A DNA stretch of 9,196 nucleotides from JALZHR01 sp036389695 (GTDB taxonomy: Bacteria > Acidobacteriota > Blastocatellia > Pyrinomonadales > Pyrinomonadaceae), in contig DASVWG010000471.1 in NCBI GenBank assembly GCA_036389695.1, positions 1 to 9,196 on the forward strand, in the 5' to 3' direction. Under the pieces are notes generated by a model. It saw only the letters and a program-made list of their open reading frames with translations. It made no database searches and had not been told where the DNA came from. Numbering within the stretch: position 1 is the first letter of the stretch; the number at the start of each line of letters is the position of its first letter. Shown here piece after piece: positions 1-5,037 of the stretch. Made by a program: the position numbers and the translations under genes.

Positions 1-369
1 CGGCTGGCGATAGATTTTATGGCGGTTTCCAGCTACAAGGACGCGACCGTTTCCAGCGGCGACGTGGAGATTTTAAAGGATTTGACCAATCCGATTCGCG
101 GCAAAGACGTTATCGTCTGCGAAGACATCGTCGATACGGGCTTAACCTTGTTTCGCCTGATGGAAATCTTAGGCTCGCGCGGCGCGAATTCCTTAAAAAT
201 CGCGACCTTGCTCGATAAACCGGAGCCGCGCCTTAAAAAAGATTTGAAAATCGATTACTGCGGCTTTCAAATCCCGAACAAATTCGTCGTCGGCTACGGC
301 TTGGACGCGGCTGGACGTTATCGAAATCTACCGTTTATCGGCGTAGTGAAAAATCCCGACGAATTGTAA
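1..369 (+). CDS. hpt: Hypoxanthine phosphoribosyltransferase, C-terminal part (5' end outside window)
   Basis: This enzyme joins hypoxanthine or guanine to PRPP to give IMP or GMP in the cytoplasmic purine salvage pathway. The reading frame is open from base 1 to the TAA at 367-369, giving 122 residues of a family usually about 180 long, so roughly the first 60 residues lie upstream of the window. The PRPP-binding loop is clear as VIVCEDIVDTGLTL (residues 37-50 of the visible part). It is preceded by the flexible-loop segment DFMAVSSYKDATVSSG and followed by LLDKPEPR and the C-terminal GFQIPNKFVVGYGLD and YRNLPFIGVV blocks, which are characteristic of bacterial Hpt. An internal ATG at 19 falls inside the conserved DFMAVSSY block and is not the start. 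The secreted MBL gene follows after 34 bp on the same strand, so co-transcription is possible, although the products have no obvious functional link. Confidence 0.95.
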   Translation, partial: RLAIDFMAVSSYKDATVSSGDVEILKDLTNPIRGKDVIVCEDIVDTGLTLFRLMEILGSRGANSLKIATLLDKPEPRLKKDLKIDYCGFQIPNKFVVGYGLDAAGRYRNLPFIGVVKNPDEL

Positions 370-393
370 TTTAAGACGAAATTTAATTTAAAT

Positions 394-397
394 GGAG
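394..397 (+). promoter_or_regulatory. Shine-Dalgarno site that fixes the start of the MBL gene
   Basis: GGAG lies 6 bp before the ATG at 404. An in-frame ATG at 392 overlaps this site and would have no ribosome binding site of its own, so 404 is the better start. The 13-base stretch from GGAG through the ATG (394-406) is repeated exactly before the FG-GAP gene (5024-5036), which supports it as this genome's preferred initiation context. Confidence 0.7.
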
Positions 398-403
398 AAA
401 AGA

Positions 404-1306
404 ATGTCTAGAAAATTTTCTGCTTTGTTTCTTTTGCTGTCTTTTTCTTTGCCCGCCGTCTTTGCCCACGACAAGCACGAAAACGGGCAGGACATCGTGG
501 TCAAAACGCAAAAAGTCAGCGGCAGCGTTTCGATGCTGCAAGGTCGCGGCGGAAACGTCGGCGCGTCGGTCGGCGCGGACGGCATTTTGATTGTCGATGA
601 CGATTACGCCGAAGTTTCGCCGAAGCTCGCCGAAGCTTTAAAAGCTTTAGGCTCGGAAAAGCCGCGTTTCATTTTGAACACGCACTGGCACGGCGACCAC
701 ACGCAGGGCAATAAATATTTCGGCGGGAAAGATTCGCTCATCGTCGCGCACGCCAACGTCCGCAAGCGCCTGTCGGTCGAGCAGATAATTTTCGGCGAAA
801 AAATTCAGCCGTATCCCGCGTCGGCGCTGCCCGTCGTCACTTACGAGCAGACGATGTCGATTTATTTCAACGGCGAAGAAATCCGTCTTAAACATTTTCC
901 GAACGGTCACACCGACGGCGATTCCGTAATCTTTTTCACCAAATCGAACGTCATACACATGGGCGACCATTTTTTCAAAGACCGCTTCCCGTTTGTCGAT
1001 TTGGACAGCGGCGGCAGCGTTCAGGGCTTGATGCGAAACGTCGGCGACGTTATCAAGCAATCTCCGGCGGACGTGAAAATCATTCCCGGTCACGGCTCGC
1101 TCGCCAGCCTCGACGATTTGAAAAATTATCATCAAATGCTGGTTGAAACGATTGACATCGTGCAGAAAGGCATCGCGAGCGGCAAAACTGCGGAAGGCTT
1201 GAAAAAAGACGGCTTGCCCGAAAAATACAAATCCTGGGGCACGGGCTTTATCAAAACCGATTTCTGGATTGAGACGATTTACAAAAGCCTGACCACGAAA
1301 AAATAA
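404..1306 (+). CDS. Secreted metallo-beta-lactamase-fold metallo-hydrolase
   Basis: This is a 300-residue exported MBL-fold hydrolase whose substrate cannot be read from the sequence. Residues 1-21 form a Sec signal peptide (basic MSRK, hydrophobic core, probable cleavage after AVFA). The mature protein starts with a His-rich patch, AHDKHENGQ. Metal ligands of the fold are present in order: NTHWHGDHTQGN (H94, H96, D98, H99), the NGHTDGD motif (H169), GDHFF (D188, the usual bridging Asp) and IIPGHG (H230). This is a complete dinuclear-type set. The THWHGDHTQGN and GHTDGDSV blocks resemble periplasmic MBL proteins related to class B beta-lactamases, but that does not make it a resistance enzyme. 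The start at 404 was chosen because GGAG lies 6 bp upstream. The next gene follows after 18 bp and is also exported, so the two are probably co-expressed. Fold assignment is firm; substrate is unknown. Confidence 0.88.
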   Translation: MSRKFSALFLLLSFSLPAVFAHDKHENGQDIVVKTQKVSGSVSMLQGRGGNVGASVGADGILIVDDDYAEVSPKLAEALKALGSEKPRFILNTHWHGDHTQGNKYFGGKDSLIVAHANVRKRLSVEQIIFGEKIQPYPASALPVVTYEQTMSIYFNGEEIRLKHFPNGHTDGDSVIFFTKSNVIHMGDHFFKDRFPFVDLDSGGSVQGLMRNVGDVIKQSPADVKIIPGHGSLASLDDLKNYHQMLVETIDIVQKGIASGKTAEGLKKDGLPEKYKSWGTGFIKTDFWIETIYKSLTTKK

Positions 1307-1324
1307 TTAAGGAATCCAAACCAA

Positions 1325-1825
1325 ATGCAAAAAATATTTCTCATTTTCGCCGTCTTCAGCCTATTCTTCGGCTTAACCGCGAGCCTCGCCGCGCAGGATA
1401 AAACGCCGGACAAAGCGCACGTCAAACAGCTTGAAGCCATTTATAAACAGCTCGACGCGGCAACCAGAAAACGCGATTTAAAACCATACGAAAAATATCT
1501 GGACTCAACCTTCGAAGTCGAGCATGACAACCAGAAAATCTCGCGCCGCGAAATTTTTGAACTAATGAAGCAATTTTTAGATTCGGCAGTCGAAATAACC
1601 GAAGCCGCGTCGAAAATCGAAAAAGTCCGCGTCACCGACGGCAATTATTTTCTGGAAGTCAACAGCCTTTTGAAAGGCAAATTCAAAACGCCGGACGGCA
1701 AAATCTCAAATCTCGAAATCCGAACCCAATCCACCGACGTCTGGATAAAAACCGAAAAAGGCTGGAAAGAAATCTCCCAAATCTCGCGCGGCTCGAAGGT
1801 TCTGGCTGACGGCAAAGAAACGTAG
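1325..1825 (+). CDS. Secreted NTF2-like (SnoaL/DUF4440-type) protein
   Basis: This is a 166-residue exported small protein. Residues 1-23 are a signal peptide (MQKIFLIFAVFSLFFGLTAS, probable cleavage after LAA before QDK). The remainder looks like an NTF2-like cone fold: an N-terminal helix with QLEAIYKQLDAATRKRD (about 35-51), a YLDSTFEVEHDN segment, a second helix REIFELMKQFLDS (75-87), then beta strands ending in TDVWIKTEKGWKEISQIS (137-154). That closing pattern is typical of DUF4440/SnoaL-like proteins. No catalytic residues can be assigned; such proteins are often binding or accessory domains. An AAGGA (1309-1313) serves as ribosome binding site, and the gene starts 18 bp after the secreted MBL gene, suggesting a two-gene unit acting in the periplasm. 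The stop codon is directly followed by the first heptamer palindrome. Family placement is by pattern and moderately sure. Confidence 0.7.
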   Translation: MQKIFLIFAVFSLFFGLTASLAAQDKTPDKAHVKQLEAIYKQLDAATRKRDLKPYEKYLDSTFEVEHDNQKISRREIFELMKQFLDSAVEITEAASKIEKVRVTDGNYFLEVNSLLKGKFKTPDGKISNLEIRTQSTDVWIKTEKGWKEISQISRGSKVLADGKET

Positions 1826-1950
1826 AAAATGCAAAACGCAAAATGCAAAGTGCAAAATGAAGAACTGCTTTAATCTTCAATCTTGAATCTTGAATCCTAA
1901 TATTTTGCATTTTGCATTTTGCGTTTTGCATTAATAAACGTTTTGCATTA
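1826..1950. repeat. Heptamer-based palindromic element, copy 1
   Basis: Bases 1828-1858 and 1902-1932 form a 31-bp inverted repeat with one departure, a G opposite T that would be a G-U wobble in plus-strand RNA. Both arms are tandem heptamers, (A/G)(T/C)GCAAA on the left and its complement on the right. The 43-base loop (1859-1901) carries its own heptamer array, AATCTTC then AATCTTG twice, then AATCCTA. An extra unit, ACGTTTTGCATT, extends the right side to 1949. The element begins at the base after the NTF2-like stop codon and runs into the stop codon of the DUF4286 gene on the other strand. With no other terminator between these converging genes, the hairpin may end both transcripts; that role is inference. 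A 40-base segment (1893-1932) recurs exactly at 6841-6880. Confidence 0.9.
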
Positions 1951-2247
1951 GCATTCCCACCTCTGCAAAACTTCCCAGACTTCGCGCGAAAGCTCGATGC
2001 CCGACGGGAAATGGTTTAGAAAATCGGCGCGCAGGCGTTCGGCTTCGCGGGTCAGATATTTGTCGAGCGCTTCTTTGTTGAAGGCTTCGTAGCGGATGCG
2101 GTAGCGATTTTCCGTCGAGCAGGTGAAGGCGGCGCCGGAGAAATAGCCGGTTTCGAGCAAATCGGGAATATGCCGCTCGCGCATATATTGTTCGTATTTT
2201 TCGACCAGCTTCGGTTGGACGACGGCAGTGACTTCGTAAATTATCAT
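1948..2247 (-). CDS. DUF4286 family small protein
   Basis: This 99-residue cytoplasmic protein matches the DUF4286 family by its N-terminal MIIYEVTAVVQP, the helix with EKYEQYMRERHIPDLLETGYF (about 16-36) and the closing TREAERLRADFLNHF segment (66-80). The family's small alpha/beta members resemble ferredoxin-like dimeric folds; the biochemical role is unknown. There is no signal peptide. Cysteines at 43 and 99 are the only ones, and the last residue is Cys. It starts 36 bp after the deoB stop on the same strand, so it is probably co-transcribed with deoB. Its ribosome binding site is weak: AAGAAG touches the ATG, and a better purine run sits inside the small hairpin at 2260-2278. Its stop codon overlaps the end of the heptamer element. 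Confidence 0.8.
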   Translation of the reverse strand: MIIYEVTAVVQPKLVEKYEQYMRERHIPDLLETGYFSGAAFTCSTENRYRIRYEAFNKEALDKYLTREAERLRADFLNHFPSGIELSREVWEVLQRWEC

Positions 2248-2259
2248 CTTCTTTTTCGA

Positions 2260-2278
2260 CCTTTTCCTAACGAAAAGG
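2260..2278 (-). other. Small intercistronic hairpin between deoB and the DUF4286 gene
   Basis: A perfect 7-bp stem (CCTTTTC with GAAAAGG) and 5-base loop lie in the 36-bp gap after the deoB stop. No T run follows on either strand, so it is not a convincing intrinsic terminator. It encloses the purine-rich GGAAAAGG that is the best upstream ribosome-binding candidate for the DUF4286 gene, so it could tune that gene's translation or protect the deoB 3' end. Confidence 0.4.
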
Positions 2279-2283
2279 ACAAA

Positions 2284-3459
2284 TTAAATTTCATTCAAAA
2301 AACTCTCGCCGTCTTTCAGCCGCAAACCAAAATTTTCGGCAATCGTCTGCCCGATGTCGGCGAGGCTCGCGCGCGTTCCGAGATTGACGTTTTGCCGGGC
2401 GGATTTTCCGTAGACGAGAAGCGGCACGTATTCGCGCGTGTGGTCGGAGCCTTCTTTGGTCGGGTCGTTGCCGTGATCGGCGGTGATGATTAATAAATCG
2501 TCGGCGCGCATCGCGTCTAAAATTTCCGGCAGGCGGCGGTCGAAATGTTCCAGCGCTTTGGCATAGCCTTCCGTGTCGCGGCGATGACCGTAGAGCATAT
2601 CGAAATCGACTAAGTTGCTGAAAATCAGCCCGCGCGAACCGGCGTTCAGAGCGTTGACGGTCTGGTCGATGGATTGGTCGTTATTTTTCGCGGTCAAATC
2701 TTCGGTGACGCCGCAGGAATCGTAAATCGAAGCGATTTTGCCGATGCAGACGACGTCCAGATTATTGTCTTTCAGAAGCGGCAGAAGATTATCCGGCGGC
2801 GGCGCGACGGCGTAATCGTGACGATTTTCGGTGCGTTTGAACGTTTCCGCCGTTTCGCCGACGAAAGGACGCGCAATGACGCGCCCGACTTTGTCTTCGC
2901 CGTCGAGAATTTTTCGCGCAATCTCGCAGATTTCGTAAAGGCGTTCGACGGGAATGACTTCTTCGTGCGCGGCGATTTGAAAAACCGAATCGGCGGACGT
3001 GTAGACAATCGGCTTGCCCGTGCGGACGTGTTCCTCGCCGAATTGCTTGATGATTTCCGTTCCCGAAGCCGGAACGTTTGCCAGCACGCCCGGCACTTTC
3101 GCCTCGCTGACGAATTCGTTAATGATGCGTTCGGGAAAGCCTTTCGGAAACGTCGGAAACGCTTTTTTCAGAATGATTCCAGCCATTTCCCAATGTCCGG
3201 TCGTCGTGTCCTTGCCGTTGGAAAACAGAGTGCATTTGCCGTAGCCGCCGATTGGATTTTCGATTGACGGCAAATCTTTAAGCGGGCGGATATTTCCCAA
3301 GCCGAGCTTTTGCAGATTCGGCAAATCGACCGGGCGCGATTCGAGAATGTGTCCGAGCGTGTCCGCGCCCGCGTCGCCCCAATCCGCCGCGTCCGGCATC
3401 TCGCCGATTCCGGCGCTGTCCAAAACCATCAAAACGATTCGGTTAAATTTCGAGTTCAT
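2284..3459 (-). CDS. deoB: Phosphopentomutase
   Basis: DeoB interconverts ribose-1-phosphate and ribose-5-phosphate, and the deoxyribose equivalents, linking nucleoside phosphorolysis to the pentose phosphate pathway and PRPP. The 391-residue length is normal for the family. It opens with the alkaline-phosphatase-superfamily metal site VLDSAGIGE (D14), then DAADWGDAGADTLGHI. The phosphorylated Thr lies in KDTTTGHWEM (83-92). The remaining metal ligands are present: D287 and H292 in DFDMLYGHRRD, D328 and H329 in TADHGNDP, and H340 in SDHTREYVP. The cap domain lies between. M1 fits the usual family N-terminus, but there is no Shine-Dalgarno sequence; instead TATTAT (3466-3471) sits 6 bp before the ATG, compatible with a leaderless or nearly leaderless mRNA. 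Upstream is the long nested hairpin; downstream is the DUF4286 gene, probably in the same transcript. hpt in this window serves the same salvage route. Confidence 0.97.
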   Translation of the reverse strand: MNSKFNRIVLMVLDSAGIGEMPDAADWGDAGADTLGHILESRPVDLPNLQKLGLGNIRPLKDLPSIENPIGGYGKCTLFSNGKDTTTGHWEMAGIILKKAFPTFPKGFPERIINEFVSEAKVPGVLANVPASGTEIIKQFGEEHVRTGKPIVYTSADSVFQIAAHEEVIPVERLYEICEIARKILDGEDKVGRVIARPFVGETAETFKRTENRHDYAVAPPPDNLLPLLKDNNLDVVCIGKIASIYDSCGVTEDLTAKNNDQSIDQTVNALNAGSRGLIFSNLVDFDMLYGHRRDTEGYAKALEHFDRRLPEILDAMRADDLLIITADHGNDPTKEGSDHTREYVPLLVYGKSARQNVNLGTRASLADIGQTIAENFGLRLKDGESFLNEI

Positions 3460-3482
3460 AACTTAATAATAACAAAAATTAA

Positions 3483-3640
3483 CCGCAGATAAACGCAGAT
3501 GGACGCAGATAAAGGGAAATTCAAACAGGATGGACAGGATACACAGGATAAATAAGAAACTTCAATGTTTTGAGTTTCAAATTATCCTGCTTATCCTGTC
3601 CATCCTGTTAAAATCCGCGTTAATCTGCGTTCATCTGCGG
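3483..3640. repeat. Long nested palindrome built from 10-bp and 9-bp direct repeats
   Basis: Three concentric stems lie between the VWA and deoB genes. The outer arms, 3483-3512 and 3611-3640, each hold three 10-bp units around CGCAGAT. The middle arms, 3524-3551 and 3582-3609, pair over 28 bases with two mismatches and hold three 9-bp units around CAGGAT. The inner stem, 3556-3565 with 3570-3578, pairs with one bulge around a 4-base loop. The right arm ends 7 bp from the VWA stop codon and the left arm begins 23 bp from the deoB start. By position it could terminate or protect the VWA mRNA, or insulate deoB; this is inference. Similar CAGGAT and CTGCG words occur between genes in many environmental bacteria as I recall, so it may belong to a widespread REP-like family. 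Confidence 0.88.
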
Positions 3641-3647
3641 CTTCTTT

Positions 3648-4760
3648 CTATTTCGTCGGCGCGGTGTAGCCTTCGCGGGCGCGGATTTGCGCTCCGGCGG
3701 GGACGCCTTTTAATTCGACTTTGATTTTGCGGTAAGTGCCGTCGCGTTTATCGTTTGAAGGATAATAGCCGAGACTGTATTTCGTGCCGATTTCGTCGGA
3801 GACTTTTTTAAAGGCGGCGCGGACTTCCGATAAATCGGCGACGGGAAAGACTTTGCCGCCCGAAGTTTTGGCTAAATCCTGCATTTCGGCATCGGCTAAT
3901 TCGTAGAGCTTTTTGCTGATGGCGAGCCGCTCGAAATCGCCGAGCCGGCAGAAATCGTAGACTTTTTCGATGTCGGCTTTCGGGTAGAAGGTGCGATAGT
4001 AGCGGCGAATCTGCGCGGTCGAAAAGCGCGTCGCGCCTTCGCAGTCGCCGAGCAGGTTTTCCTCAAAAAACTCGCGCGTATCGACCTGCACGAAATAGCT
4101 GATGATGCCTGCCTGCTGAAATTTTTCGCGCACTTCCGAGAAATCCGAGAGGCTCACCGAATCGACGCCGTCGGTCAAAGCGACAAGGGCGCGCCGACCG
4201 CGAAATTCGTCTTTCGGCTTACCGGCAAAAACGCTGTCGACGACCTGCAAAAGCGAGTCGTAATACGGCGTGCCGTTCGTCATCTGCACCTGCGAGAGAA
4301 CGTCGCGCAGCTTTGTGCGGTCGTCGGTCAGATTTGCCAGCACGCGGCTGACCGCCGTGCGCCTGCCGCCCAGCACAGCCGAATCGAAAGCGATAATCGA
4401 AACGCGGTCGCCCGGTCGTAATGACGCGATAAAATTTTCGGCGGCGCGTTGAATCAAAGGCAAGTCCGAGCGCGTCGAGCCCGAAGTGTCGAGCACCAGA
4501 GCGACTTCGAACGGCGCGGCGGTGGCGACAAAATCCGAGATTTCCTGCGGCTTGCCGTCTTCGTAAACGACGAAATTGCTTTGTTTCAGATTCAAAAGCG
4601 GCTTGCCGGTTTTGTCCGTGATAACCACCGGCACATCGACTAATTGAGTATCGACGCGGATAACGTCTTCGTCTTCATCCGGCTTTTTCGTCTGCGCGAA
4701 AAGATTTGCCGAAAGATTAAAAACCAGCATCAACAGTAAAAAAGCTTTCGTGAAACGCAT
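3648..4760 (-). CDS. Secreted VWA-domain protein of the acidobacterial 'VWFA-related' family
   Basis: This 370-residue exported protein has a single von Willebrand A domain. Residues 1-22 are a signal peptide (MRFTKAFLLLMLVFNLSANL, probable cleavage after LFA). A short beta-rich N-terminal module (about 33-80) contains VDTQLVDVPVVITDKTGKP and NFVVYEDGKPQEI, the hallmark lead-in of the VWFA-related family common in Acidobacteria. The VWA domain runs from about 85 to 325 with a complete metal-ion-dependent adhesion site: DTSGS (D91, S93, S95), T164 in TNGTPYYD and D197 in ALTDGVDS. C240 and C271 lie in an insertion and could form a disulfide. The tail reads YSLGYYPSNDKRDGTYRKIKVEL. It probably binds a protein or matrix ligand outside the cytoplasm; the partner is unknown. 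GAGAGG precedes the ATG by 6 bp. It diverges from the FG-GAP gene and is followed by the nested hairpin. Confidence 0.9.
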   Translation of the reverse strand: MRFTKAFLLLMLVFNLSANLFAQTKKPDEDEDVIRVDTQLVDVPVVITDKTGKPLLNLKQSNFVVYEDGKPQEISDFVATAAPFEVALVLDTSGSTRSDLPLIQRAAENFIASLRPGDRVSIIAFDSAVLGGRRTAVSRVLANLTDDRTKLRDVLSQVQMTNGTPYYDSLLQVVDSVFAGKPKDEFRGRRALVALTDGVDSVSLSDFSEVREKFQQAGIISYFVQVDTREFFEENLLGDCEGATRFSTAQIRRYYRTFYPKADIEKVYDFCRLGDFERLAISKKLYELADAEMQDLAKTSGGKVFPVADLSEVRAAFKKVSDEIGTKYSLGYYPSNDKRDGTYRKIKVELKGVPAGAQIRAREGYTAPTK

Positions 4761-4792
4761 CTTTAACCTCTCAAAACGGAAATTCGCTTACG

Positions 4793-4820
4793 ATTTTAGC
4801 AGAAACCGCCTCTGAGACAA
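4793..4820 (-). promoter_or_regulatory. Sigma70-type promoter for the VWA gene
   Basis: On the minus strand, TTGTCT (4815-4820) and TAAAAT (4793-4798) are separated by 16 bp. Transcription would start near 4786, giving a leader of about 25 bases with the GAGAGG ribosome binding site in it. Hexamer match and spacing are both reasonable. Confidence 0.45.
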
Positions 4821-4838
4821 GCCTTTGGCGCGCGGACC

Positions 4839-4897
4839 GAAAAATTTCTTGCCGGAGCCGGAAAATTTTTCCGAAAAAAGCGCTTTCCGAAAAATTC
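4839..4897. other. AT-rich segment with three mutually exclusive pairing arms
   Basis: Three related words lie in the divergent control region: GAAAAATTT (4839-4847), AAATTTTTC (4863-4871) and GAAAAATTC (4889-4897). The middle word can pair with the first over 9 bp or with the third over 8 bp, but not with both. This may be an operator-like site or simple AT-rich redundancy. It lies upstream of the candidate promoters of both flanking genes, so an attenuator role is unlikely. Confidence 0.25.
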
Positions 4898-4921
4898 AGT
4901 AACCTTTTTCTCACTTTTCTG

Positions 4922-4930
4922 TGTTATTCT
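4922..4930 (+). promoter_or_regulatory. Possible extended -10 promoter for the leader peptide and FG-GAP gene
   Basis: TGT followed by TATTCT (4925-4930) fits an extended -10 element. No good -35 hexamer is visible 16-18 bp upstream. Transcription from here would start near 4937 and give a leader of about 97 bases containing the short ORF at 4981-5037. This is the best candidate in the gap but a weak one. Confidence 0.28.
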
Positions 4931-4980
4931 TTTGATAACCCGAAGAAAGACATTTCACTTCAGACAAGGCTTTTGCTCCC

Positions 4981-5037
4981 ATGAAGAACGCATTTGTCTT
5001 TGCATTTTTTGGAAGTTTTAAGAGGAGAAAAGAATGA
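4981..5037 (+). CDS. Possible 18-residue leader peptide overlapping the FG-GAP gene start
   Basis: An ATG at 4981 opens an 18-codon frame encoding MKNAFVFAFFGSFKRRKE. Its TGA (5035-5037) overlaps the ATG of the FG-GAP gene (5034-5036) in an ATGA arrangement typical of translational coupling. The peptide has a hydrophobic, Phe-rich first half and a basic end. Its own ribosome binding site is poor: AAGG at 4966-4969, 11 bp upstream. The FG-GAP gene's strong GAGGAG site lies inside the short frame, so the overlap may be incidental. I do not recognise the peptide, and translation is unproven. Confidence 0.3.
   Translation: MKNAFVFAFFGSFKRRKE

Noticed and set aside
647..1135. 162-codon open frame on the minus strand inside the MBL gene
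   Set aside because: It is a shadow of the MBL hydrolase, which carries signal peptide and all metal motifs in its own frame.
404..1306. Antibiotic-resistance beta-lactamase
   Set aside because: The MBL fold and metal set are shared by many hydrolases. The sequence shows no features that single out a carbapenemase, and the context does not suggest resistance.
1683..1931. Minus-strand frame running from the heptamer element into the NTF2-like gene
   Set aside because: Its N-terminus is only translated TGCAAAA repeats and the rest is antisense to a supported gene. The 7-bp period is also incompatible with a repeat kept for coding.
1826..1950. CRISPR array reading of the repeats
   Set aside because: The 7-bp units are contiguous, with no unique spacers of regular length, and form a palindrome. 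There are no cas genes.
2260..2278. Intrinsic terminator of deoB
   Set aside because: The 7-bp stem is not followed by a T run on the minus strand, and the DUF4286 gene begins only 12 bp further on.
2674..3267. 197-codon open frame on the plus strand opposite deoB
   Set aside because: It lies wholly antisense to deoB, whose product is full length with all metal ligands. The frame reflects codon bias of the real gene, and the product (Arg- and Phe-rich) resembles no family.
3483..3640. Terminal inverted repeats of an insertion sequence or MITE
   Set aside because: I see no target-site duplication, and the arms consist of tandem words running to the centre with no internal cargo. A REP-like or structural element fits better.
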